9,440 nt of DNA from Sphingobacteriaceae bacterium. Lineage in GTDB: Bacteria > Bacteroidota > Bacteroidia > Sphingobacteriales > Sphingobacteriaceae. The notes below the pieces were generated by a model. It was not told the origin of the DNA. It saw only the letters and a list, made by a program, of their open reading frames with translations, and ran no database searches. The position numbers were made by a program, and so were the translations under genes. Of this stretch, positions 1-6,685 are shown piece after piece (positions within the stretch are counted from its first letter, which is position 1; every line of letters begins with the position of its first letter). The stretch is from positions 1-9,440 of the forward strand of contig JANWIB010000085.1 in assembly GCA_025450155.1 (NCBI GenBank). Direction: 5' to 3'.

Positions 1-1
1 T

Positions 2-979
2 TTATATAAAGCTAGTGTAACAGTAGGAAAAGTATTAAAAAGAGGAGATGTGGTAGTGTACGAATCTACCGTATATCCTGGTGTTACAGAAGAAGAATGT
101 GTACCAGTTCTTGAAAAGATTTCGGGTTTGAAATTTAATGTTGATTTTTTTGCAGGTTATTCGCCAGAACGGATTAACCCGGGCGATAAAGAGCATACGG
201 TAGCAAAAATCAAAAAAGTCACTTCTGGTTCCACACCCGAAGCTGCCGAAATGGTTGATCAGCTTTACAATTCAGTTATTACTGCCGGCACTCATAAGGC
301 AACATCCATTAAAGTTGCCGAAGCAGCAAAAGTTATTGAAAATGCACAACGCGATATCAACATTGCTTTTGTCAACGAGCTAGCTAAAATATTCAATCGT
401 TTGGGTATAGATACACACGATGTTTTAGAAGCCGCTTCAACCAAATGGAATTTCCTGAACTTTCAACCAGGATTGGTAGGTGGCCACTGTATCGGTGTTG
501 ACCCTTATTATCTGGCACAAAAAGCGCAAGAGGTTGGTTATCATCCGGAAATTATTTTAGCAGGACGTAGACTGAATGATGGAATGGGCACTTATATTGC
601 GGACGAAGTGGTAAAACTGATGCTTCATAAAGGGATTCAGATAGTAGGTAGTGATGTTTTAGTATTAGGTTTCACATTTAAAGAAAACTGCCCAGATGTA
701 CGTAATACCAAAGTAATTGACATTATTCATCGTTTAGAAGAATATAAAGCCAATGTATGTATTCACGACCCTTGGGCAAATACAAAAGAAGTAGCACATG
801 AATATGGGGTATTATGCCAGAATGGCGAAGCGAAAGGTAGAAAATACGATGCGATAATACTTGCAGTGGCTCATAATGAATTTAAAAGCCTGAATTTCGA
901 TAAATTCTGTAAGGAGAATACCATTATTTACGATATCAAATGTGCTTTGTCTCCTAAAATGGTAGATGCCAGATTATAA
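2..979 (+). CDS. UDP-N-acetylhexosamine 6-dehydrogenase (WbpA/TviB/WbpO-like), 5'-truncated by window start
   Basis: This family of cytoplasmic NAD-dependent enzymes oxidises C6 of UDP-GlcNAc or UDP-GalNAc in two steps to the uronic acid, a precursor of acidic surface polysaccharides. The reading frame is open from base 2, giving 325 visible residues; relatives run to about 420-430, so roughly the first 100 (most of the NAD-binding Rossmann domain) lie outside the window. The GTG at base 50 is therefore an internal valine in a conserved strand (VVYESTVYPG), not the start. Also visible are the SPERINPGD motif (about bases 160-186), the central dimerisation helix with KVIENAQRDINIAF, and the catalytic loop GGHCIGVDPYYL, whose nucleophilic cysteine codon is at 488-490. 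The C-terminal UDP-binding domain (GFTFKENCPDVRNTK) is complete. The sequence places it in the N-acetyl-sugar branch rather than with UDP-glucose dehydrogenases, but GlcNAc and GalNAc specificity cannot be separated by eye. It is the first of the pathway genes in this window. Confidence 0.93.
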   Translation, partial: LYKASVTVGKVLKRGDVVVYESTVYPGVTEEECVPVLEKISGLKFNVDFFAGYSPERINPGDKEHTVAKIKKVTSGSTPEAAEMVDQLYNSVITAGTHKATSIKVAEAAKVIENAQRDINIAFVNELAKIFNRLGIDTHDVLEAASTKWNFLNFQPGLVGGHCIGVDPYYLAQKAQEVGYHPEIILAGRRLNDGMGTYIADEVVKLMLHKGIQIVGSDVLVLGFTFKENCPDVRNTKVIDIIHRLEEYKANVCIHDPWANTKEVAHEYGVLCQNGEAKGRKYDAIILAVAHNEFKSLNFDKFCKENTIIYDIKCALSPKMVDARL

Positions 980-1098
980 AAACATTTTATTAATCGTATG
1001 GGGATTAGTCGAAGATCCAAGTCGTGGCTATTACATTTTTAAACTAAGGCACTTCATCAAAATTTCTTGTATTTTATAATTTACTAAAATCTACTACT

Positions 1099-1509
1099 AT
1101 GATTAAATTTTTTTACTTATCAGGAGTTCTTCTTCTGAATGGAGGCTTCGGTGATACTGATAGCTCCAAAACTGCCGCTCAGAGAATTGAATATCATGCA
1201 GAAAACAGTTTGGTCTACGATTTTGGGACTATAACTCAGGATATTCCAGCTTCGCGGATTTTTAAAATTTATAACAACACCAATAAGGAGGTGCGTATCA
1301 GAACTATTTGGCCCTCTATTTATGGCACTGTTACCGCATGGACTAAAAAACCTATAAAACCAGGTAAAGCAGCTTTAATGAAAGTGATATACAACGCGGC
1401 AAAACCAGGACCCTTTGAAATGAATTTAAAAGTAGTTTATTATAATCATGAGGCCTTACGAGGGGAACCACTAGTTGAGGATATTATTGTAAAGGGGATA
1501 ACAGATTAA
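1099..1509 (+). CDS. Small secreted DUF1573-like protein without cysteines
   Basis: This 136-residue protein has a short N-terminal hydrophobic stretch (about residues 4-18, after one lysine) that looks like a Sec signal, though no clean cleavage site or lipobox is evident. The rest matches the layout of DUF1573, an Ig-like beta-sandwich common in Bacteroidota: YDFGTI at 40-45, a strand ending in an N-N/T turn (59-61), IKPG at 86-89, YNAAKPGPF at 98-106 and a closing IIVKG strand at 129-133. The family usually has an S-C-G-C-T segment in the middle; here the aligned position reads SIYGT (73-77), and the whole protein contains no cysteine. No function is known for it. It follows the dehydrogenase by 119 bp and converges on the pectate lyase gene, so its link to polysaccharide synthesis is positional only. 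The ATG at 1099 was chosen because it directly precedes the hydrophobic segment. Confidence 0.8.
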   Translation: MIKFFYLSGVLLLNGGFGDTDSSKTAAQRIEYHAENSLVYDFGTITQDIPASRIFKIYNNTNKEVRIRTIWPSIYGTVTAWTKKPIKPGKAALMKVIYNAAKPGPFEMNLKVVYYNHEALRGEPLVEDIIVKGITD

Positions 1510-1528
1510 TGTTATCTATGCTACGTAT

Positions 1529-1565
1529 AAAAAAGCGAAGCCCTGTCTTATGGCAGGGCTTCGCT
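1529..1565 (-). terminator. Intrinsic terminator of the pectate lyase gene
   Basis: A perfect 12-bp inverted repeat (1534-1545 with 1554-1565, arm AGCGAAGCCCTG) encloses an 8-base loop. On the minus strand it is followed at once by six T residues (complement of the A run at 1529-1534), the classic Rho-independent arrangement. It lies 51 bp beyond the pectate lyase stop codon. On the plus strand the hairpin ends in GAGGTGAAG with no T run, so it should act poorly on transcripts arriving from the DUF1573-like gene. Confidence 0.88.
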
Positions 1566-1616
1566 GAGGTGAAGATTATCTTAATTAATTTAATTAAACC
1601 ACATTATTTAATATAC

Positions 1617-2732
1617 TTATCGTGCACCGGCACCTGCTTTTACTGAGGCAGGAACATTTGCAGCAGGCTCAAGTCCTGATTTGTACTCGTAGGCTGTAGG
1701 TACCCAAGTTGATTCGGCAGTATTTATAATATTGCTTCCACATTTGTTAAAGATATTAGTCTTTATACCGCTAAAGTATCCATATATACCGGCAGTAGGA
1801 GCAAATGTGTATAATACTTTTCTTGCAATATTATCAAAGTAGTTATTATCTAACCGAACAATTGCTTTTGTACAAGAACCTATACCATACCCGGTTTTAC
1901 CATCGGTAGATGAGTAATAGTTATTGAAAACGTGTGCTCTTCCATAACGAATCATAGGCTGTCTTTGCAAACAGTTATAGAACCAGTTATGGTGATACGT
2001 TACATTTAGTTTTCCATAATCAGATGTAGTTGCATCATCAGCGCCTACCAATGAAGTTTTATAAACCCCTGTGAATTTAGACCATGAAACCGTTACAAAA
2101 TCAGATCCTTGAGTAATATCAACTGCACCATCGTACGTAATATTGGTAAATGTACAATGGTCAATCCAGATATGATGTGCACTATATATTTGAACGGCAT
2201 CACTTGATGCGATATTTTTAATGTTGATGTTTTGTACAATAACATTACTTACACCACTCATTTTAAGGCCAACGCCGTCTAATGCAGCACCGCTCAATCC
2301 AATAATTGATTTATTAGATTTTACGGTAAGGGATCCGGTGCTTTTAATTGTTCCGGATAATTTGATAATCATCGGTGAGGATGATCCTAAAGCAGTTTTC
2401 AATGCAGAAAGTGTAGATACGGTAACAGTTGTTCCACCTGCACCACCTGTGGTTTTACCATTAACCATAGCGTAACCAATAGGAGCGGTTGGCAGAGCGA
2501 GGTTCGCTGTAGTTGTTGCCATTACCGTTGAAGGTCCAGTTACTCCTGGTTCTGCTGTTACTGCTGAAGGAGTATCCACTTTTGACTCTGTTGGTGGCGC
2601 AATTACTTCTGATTGTGTTGTTACTTCCGAAGGAGTAGCCATTGGCCCTTCGTTTGCATCTTTAGTACAGCTAGCCACAGCTAACCCTACTAAGAGGGAT
2701 AGGAATCCCACTTTGAAACTTAGTTTTTTCAT
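1617..2732 (-). CDS. Pectate lyase family PL1, surface or periplasmic lipoprotein
   Basis: Enzymes of polysaccharide lyase family 1 cleave alpha-1,4-polygalacturonate by calcium-dependent beta-elimination. The 371-residue protein starts with a lipoprotein signal (lipobox LAVASC, acylated Cys22). The following TKDANE resembles the charged surface-export signals of Bacteroidota lipoproteins. Residues 30-78 form a Ser/Thr/Pro/Val linker with a loose six-residue repeat. The right-handed beta-helix domain starts near residue 84 and carries the PL1 signatures: WIDH at 189-192, DGAVDI with acidic D201 and D205, K225, THE YHHNWF strand at 246-251, and the catalytic-site pattern R257-Q-P-M-I-R262 followed by HVFNNYY. 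All key residues seem present and the C-terminus is intact, so the enzyme should be active; pectin lyase or another uronan specificity is possible. It runs opposite to all other genes, diverges from wzx across 163 bp and has its own terminator, so it is a separate transcription unit inside the cluster. Confidence 0.92.
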   Translation of the reverse strand: MKKLSFKVGFLSLLVGLAVASCTKDANEGPMATPSEVTTQSEVIAPPTESKVDTPSAVTAEPGVTGPSTVMATTTANLALPTAPIGYAMVNGKTTGGAGGTTVTVSTLSALKTALGSSSPMIIKLSGTIKSTGSLTVKSNKSIIGLSGAALDGVGLKMSGVSNVIVQNINIKNIASSDAVQIYSAHHIWIDHCTFTNITYDGAVDITQGSDFVTVSWSKFTGVYKTSLVGADDATTSDYGKLNVTYHHNWFYNCLQRQPMIRYGRAHVFNNYYSSTDGKTGYGIGSCTKAIVRLDNNYFDNIARKVLYTFAPTAGIYGYFSGIKTNIFNKCGSNIINTAESTWVPTAYEYKSGLEPAANVPASVKAGAGAR

Positions 2733-2796
2733 GAAATTTGTTTTTAATCTTCGGGGTGCTGTACGGAAGTTGAAAGGATAAGGTTCTGAAAAAATA

Positions 2797-2827
2797 AAAA
2801 AATATATATAAATTATTGAAAATCAAA
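2797..2827 (-). promoter_or_regulatory. Candidate Bacteroidota-type promoter for the pectate lyase gene
   Basis: On the minus strand a TTTG (complement of 2824-2827) is followed after 19 bases by TATTTTTT (complement of 2797-2804). This resembles the Bacteroidota sigma consensus TTTG, then about 19 bases, then TAnnTTTG, with the final G missing. It would start transcription about 60 bp before the ATG. The region is so AT-rich that a chance match is possible. No equally good candidate was found for wzx on the plus strand of the same intergenic region. Confidence 0.35.
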
Positions 2828-2895
2828 TACTTAAATAACAAATTAATTAAAGGGATAGATGGGAAAAGCGGTCTCTTAATTAGCAAAGTTCTTAG

Positions 2896-4314
2896 ATGGA
2901 TATTAAAAAACAAGGAATAAACGCAGCAAAATGGGCCGTTTTTGATCGGGCAGGTTCCCAAGTTATCTTGCTAATCAGTACGCTAATCTTAGCCAGATTA
3001 TTAAGCCCTAAAGATTTTGGGCTGGTTAGCATGCTTTATATTTTTATCGCCATTTCTACTCTTTTCGTAGACAGCGGAATGGGGGGGGGCTTGGTTAGAA
3101 AACAGAATTTAACCACAGCCGATTGTAACACATTTTTCTACTTTAATATCTCAGTTGCCGTATCGGTATATATTGTATTATTTTTAATAGCCCCCTATAT
3201 CGCAATTTTCTACAAAGAACCAATTGTGACCGATATATTAAGGGTATTAGGGCTAAACGTTATTATAAATGCTTTTGGATTAGTACAAAAAACATTATTG
3301 GTTAGGGATCTCAAAATAAGATTAGTCACCCGGTCATCATTAATAGGGTCATTTATAGCTACCATAATTGGAATTATAGCGGCATTTGCTGGTTTTGGAG
3401 TCTGGTCGTTATTGATTATAAATATGGGTGGTTCTTTAATTTCGGTACTTTTATTATGGAAATTCTCTGGCTGGACTCCCACCAAAATTGTTTCTAAGCA
3501 ATCTTTTCAGGAAATGTATGCGTTCGGACTTGGTCTTTTCCTGTCTTCTTTTATCGATGTGATTTTCAAAAATATTTACCAACCGCTAATCGGAAAGGTA
3601 TTTTCTCCGGTTCATGCGGGGTTTTATTATCAGGCCAAAAGATTAAATGAAGTACCTATTCTTAGTATCTCTTCTGTTGTAGATTCAATCACTTATCCAA
3701 TTTTGGCCAAATGTCAGGATAATAAGCACCAATTAGAAGATATGTATAAGAAAATAGTTAAGCTTTTGATTTTTGTTTCTATACCCATTGTTATTTGCCT
3801 TTATTTCCTTGCCAATGAAATTGTTTTGGTTCTACTTGGCAAAAAATGGCTATTTGCTGCCGATTTACTTAAAATTTTGAGCTTTTCCGGCATTTTTCTC
3901 ATTCTCGAAACCATAAACAGGAGTTTATTGAAGCTAGAAGGGCGTACTAACCTGATTTTTAAATTAGAAGTAGTAAAGAAAATAATTATTGCCATTACCA
4001 TTTTAATTACTTATCAGTTGGGGATAAAAGCCTTAGTTATCGGTATGGTAATTAACGCTATAATTTCTTTTGCCTTAAACCAATATTTCACCAGCATCAA
4101 AATGTCTGATTATCCCTCATTACTACTTATAGTGTTTAACGGAATATTAATGGGACTTATCGTTTACTCTGTAACGCACTACATTTTTAATCCATACGTA
4201 TCCTTAGTAGTAGGTGGAACCACAGGATTATTGGTATATATAGCATTGGGGTTCCTTACAAAACTGCAGGAACAACAACAAGTACTACGACTAATTACAA
4301 CAAAGCTTAAATAA
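2896..4314 (+). CDS. wzx: Polysaccharide repeat-unit flippase, Wzx/TuaB-like (MOP superfamily)
   Basis: This inner-membrane protein is predicted to flip the undecaprenyl-diphosphate-linked repeat unit to the periplasmic face. It has 472 residues, mostly hydrophobic helices (about 12-14 membrane spans). The N-terminus has the family pattern: a basic amphipathic start, a K-W-x-x-x-x-R/Q segment, LARLLSPKDFGLVSML at about 33-48, and the DSGMGGGLVRK loop at about 59-69, close to TuaB/WzxC-type exporters (polysaccharide synthesis C-terminal domain family). An in-frame TAG sits immediately before the ATG (2893-2895), so translation cannot start upstream. Its stop overlaps the next start by one base (TAATG at 4312-4316), pointing to translational coupling. 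The loop codons include a run of nine G residues (3081-3089), listed separately. The gene leads the main plus-strand run and diverges from the lyase gene. Confidence 0.92.
   Translation: MDIKKQGINAAKWAVFDRAGSQVILLISTLILARLLSPKDFGLVSMLYIFIAISTLFVDSGMGGGLVRKQNLTTADCNTFFYFNISVAVSVYIVLFLIAPYIAIFYKEPIVTDILRVLGLNVIINAFGLVQKTLLVRDLKIRLVTRSSLIGSFIATIIGIIAAFAGFGVWSLLIINMGGSLISVLLLWKFSGWTPTKIVSKQSFQEMYAFGLGLFLSSFIDVIFKNIYQPLIGKVFSPVHAGFYYQAKRLNEVPILSISSVVDSITYPILAKCQDNKHQLEDMYKKIVKLLIFVSIPIVICLYFLANEIVLVLLGKKWLFAADLLKILSFSGIFLILETINRSLLKLEGRTNLIFKLEVVKKIIIAITILITYQLGIKALVIGMVINAIISFALNQYFTSIKMSDYPSLLLIVFNGILMGLIVYSVTHYIFNPYVSLVVGGTTGLLVYIALGFLTKLQEQQQVLRLITTKLK
3081..3089 (+). repeat. G9 homopolymer tract within wzx codons 62-65
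   Basis: Nine consecutive G residues lie in the codons for M62-G63-G64-G65 of the flippase, in otherwise AT-rich DNA. Read by hand, G10 gives a TAG as codon 68 (67-residue product), and G8 gives a TAA as codon 72 (71-residue product). With nine, the frame is open. Tracts of this length are prone to slipped-strand mispairing, so the site could act as an on/off switch; whether it varies is not visible from one sequence. Confidence 0.85.
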
Positions 4315-5414
4315 TGAAACCTAAAGTTTTTATACTGACCCCCTCCTTAAGTAAAGGAGGGGCCGAACGTGTTGTTTCTATTTTGGTGAACAATCTCTCT
4401 AAAAAGGGATATAATGTTTCGCTGGTTATGCTTAATTATAGCGAATTAGGCTATGCTATTGCAACTGATGTTGAAATAGTTTATTTAAATAAAAGTAAAA
4501 GGAATAAAAATATATTAAGCAGGATTTACCTAGCTATTGTAACTTTTACAAAACTAATTTCCTTAATAAATCGTTCTTCACCTAACTATTTAATTTCATT
4601 TACAACTACTGCTAACTTATGGACCGGAATCGCCTGTAGTATTTTTCGCATTCCATATATAGTGTCTGAGCGAACAACACCAGAGCGTACCATCCATAAG
4701 TATCACCCTTTATTAAAAAAACTGATTTTTCAGTTGTATAAACGATCAAAAGCAGTGGTAGTTCCATCAGAGGGGATCATGCTCAATCTAAAGAAGAATA
4801 AGAAATTTAACGGCCTGCATAATTACGTCATTATTCATAACCCCGTTACTCCGTTCAATAATTTTTCAAGAGAGCGGGTACATCCACGTAAGTTTATTTT
4901 ATCAATGGGCAGGTTACACCATGTAAAGGGTTTTGACAGGCTTATTGATGCTTTTAGTAAAATTAAAGCTAAAAATATTGACTTACTTATACTGGGTGAT
5001 GGCCCTGAAAAAGAAAGTTTGATTCAACAAATTAATGATTTAAGTCTAACAGAACGAGTTTTTCTTGTTGGAGCAAAAGATAATGTACAGGATTATTATA
5101 AACAATGCGAAATTTTTGTGTTGACCTCAAGGAATGAAGGTTATCCGAACGTTTTAATAGAAGCTATGAGTGCCGGTTGTGCCAGTATTGCTTTAGATTG
5201 TGACTTTGGCCCTCGTGAAATTATAGAACAGGGAGAAAATGGGCTGTTAGTTCCTAATAATGATATCATGCTTCTTGCTCAAGCAATTGATGTTGTTTTA
5301 GCAGACCCGGCACTTAAAGAAAAATTAGCGGCTAATGCTATAAATGTAGGAATTACTAATTCAACAAACACCGTTATCTCTAAATGGGAGGAATTAATAC
5401 CTGAGTATGTTTAA
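4314..5414 (+). CDS. Glycosyltransferase family 4 (AmsD/PglH-like)
   Basis: This is a cytoplasmic, membrane-associated retaining GT-B enzyme that should add one sugar from a nucleotide donor to the lipid-linked repeat unit. It has 366 residues, the usual length. The N-terminal domain begins with LTPSLSKGGAERV (GGAE at 15-18), and the SERTTPERT segment (118-126) resembles the SER-N/T-P motif of AmsD-like enzymes. The C-terminal donor-binding domain shows SMGRLHHVKG (197-206, with R200 and K205 for phosphate contacts), GDGPE (228-232) and the EX7E motif E275-GYPNVLI-E283. FGPREII at 298-304 is also typical of HexNAc-transferring relatives, but sugar and linkage cannot be fixed from sequence. 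It starts within the wzx stop codon (1-bp overlap) and overlaps the polymerase start by 8 bp, so the three genes are almost certainly co-translated. Confidence 0.92.
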   Translation: MKPKVFILTPSLSKGGAERVVSILVNNLSKKGYNVSLVMLNYSELGYAIATDVEIVYLNKSKRNKNILSRIYLAIVTFTKLISLINRSSPNYLISFTTTANLWTGIACSIFRIPYIVSERTTPERTIHKYHPLLKKLIFQLYKRSKAVVVPSEGIMLNLKKNKKFNGLHNYVIIHNPVTPFNNFSRERVHPRKFILSMGRLHHVKGFDRLIDAFSKIKAKNIDLLILGDGPEKESLIQQINDLSLTERVFLVGAKDNVQDYYKQCEIFVLTSRNEGYPNVLIEAMSAGCASIALDCDFGPREIIEQGENGLLVPNNDIMLLAQAIDVVLADPALKEKLAANAINVGITNSTNTVISKWEELIPEYV

Positions 5415-6666
5415 GCAATTTATTATATGGATACTGATGCTTTTGTATCTCTATACATTAACATTTGATTTATTTCTAAATCAAAATATCAGGATTCCTT
5501 CACCCTTATTATTCTGTTATCCACTGATATTGTTTTTTGGAAATATAAAAGCCAACAGGTTCTTATATGGAAAAGAGTTTTTGTGGTTTTTTGCGGCATG
5601 TTTTATCTATTACCTGATAGGGCAGGAAGATATAAAGTCTTTTGCCGTAAACCTGTTTATAGTTATCTCTTGCGGCTTATATTTTAACTTCTTTATAGGA
5701 ACTAATCGAATTAGATTTAATAGTTCCATATTGTTATTTATAACATTTCTCTTCCTATCGGCAATAATAATGATGTTAAATCATATGTACCCCGCCCAAA
5801 TTGATTTGTTAAGATCAAAACTAATAGGTAGCCCTATCGCTCAAAGTCCGTCTGGCATTGCATCTGCCATCTTTATTTTTGGATACCAATTGGCAGCATT
5901 TACAAGTTTTGTTTTTATCTACTCTTTAAAATTAAGGTGGAATGTCTTTTTTAAAATAGTTGTATTTTCAATATGTTTAGCTCTTATATATTTTGGAATG
6001 CAACGTTCCGTTATTGTCGGCTTCTTATTATCGTCATTGCTCTTTTTTATTTTTTATTATAAATCAAGATTCGTTTTTGTGTTGGGTATTGGGGCTATTA
6101 TAACGGTTATTTTGACAACCTTTATAAGTTATCGGGATTTAACTTCGACTAAATCGGCTAAATACGATAATATATTTGCTAAGACTGAACGTAATGCAGA
6201 AAAAGGCCAGGAAAGAGGCAACCTGGTTTCAGAAAACCTAAAAATTTATGCTAAATATCCTTTTGGTTTAATTTTTTATGGTAAGACTTGGAGTCAAGTA
6301 ACACGCAGAAGTCTTGTTTATCAAAACGGATTGACTTCTCATAATGCTTATTTAATGTTTCTTACTTATTTGGGCCCTTTTTTAGGATTAATCATCTTGC
6401 TCTCCATTTATAAAAGGATAATAAGAATATTTAAAAATGCCATTTTACAGATAAAAGATCCTGAGAAAACATTGCTAATTGGCTTATGTTTTGCTTTTCT
6501 TTCCGTGTCGTTAAATGCCTTGTTTCATAATGAATGGCTAATAGGTGCTAGCGGGCCGGCAATATTTTTATATTTTTCCATATTACATCTTGACCGACTG
6601 GATAAGACAGATACGATATCTACAAGAGTTAATAAAGTAATAGAAATGCAGGATATTTCTTATTAG
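5407..6666 (+). CDS. wzy: Polysaccharide repeat-unit polymerase, Wzy-like
   Basis: This integral membrane protein is likely to join flipped repeat units into the chain on the periplasmic side. It has 419 residues with about 11-12 predicted hydrophobic spans (for example 4-24, 32-46, 58-71, 80-98, 107-125, 150-175, 181-197, 201-217, 222-241, 314-334 and 355-392, the last perhaps two). The longest soluble loop, about 242-312, is polar and charged and ends in SHNAYL (311-316), the H-N-x-y-L feature shared by O-antigen polymerases and ligases; an arginine (R200) opens a span as in many Wzy proteins. Wzy proteins are poorly conserved, so the call rests on topology, the HNxYL feature and position between glycosyltransferases downstream of wzx. 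A WaaL-type O-antigen ligase is the main alternative. The ATG lies inside the preceding gene (8-bp overlap). The gene is strikingly AT-rich, as is usual for wzy. Confidence 0.85.
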   Translation: MFKQFIIWILMLLYLYTLTFDLFLNQNIRIPSPLLFCYPLILFFGNIKANRFLYGKEFLWFFAACFIYYLIGQEDIKSFAVNLFIVISCGLYFNFFIGTNRIRFNSSILLFITFLFLSAIIMMLNHMYPAQIDLLRSKLIGSPIAQSPSGIASAIFIFGYQLAAFTSFVFIYSLKLRWNVFFKIVVFSICLALIYFGMQRSVIVGFLLSSLLFFIFYYKSRFVFVLGIGAIITVILTTFISYRDLTSTKSAKYDNIFAKTERNAEKGQERGNLVSENLKIYAKYPFGLIFYGKTWSQVTRRSLVYQNGLTSHNAYLMFLTYLGPFLGLIILLSIYKRIIRIFKNAILQIKDPEKTLLIGLCFAFLSVSLNALFHNEWLIGASGPAIFLYFSILHLDRLDKTDTISTRVNKVIEMQDISY

Positions 6667-6685
6667 TTTAATTTTTATCTTATTT

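Noticed and set aside
50..52. GTG as the start codon of the dehydrogenase
   Set aside because: The frame is open upstream to the window edge and encodes conserved family sequence, and the enzyme needs its N-terminal Rossmann fold; the codon is an internal valine.
1575..1601. AT-only near-palindrome TTAATTAATTTAATTAA between the terminator and the lyase stop
   Set aside because: It is low-complexity AT sequence expected by chance here and has no stable GC-containing stem.
2221..2475. Open frame on the plus strand inside the lyase gene (84 codons)
   Set aside because: It lies wholly antisense to a well-supported PL1 domain, its protein is low-complexity and proline/valine-rich without a recognisable motif, and it has no separate context.
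2671..2961. Minus-strand open frame across the divergent intergenic region
   Set aside because: It is rich in Phe/Leu/Ile from AT-rich DNA, starts inside wzx and overlaps the lyase start in another frame; it is a shadow rather than a gene.
3210..4001. Minus-strand open frames inside wzx
   Set aside because: Both are antisense to a continuous flippase coding frame and show no recognisable motifs.
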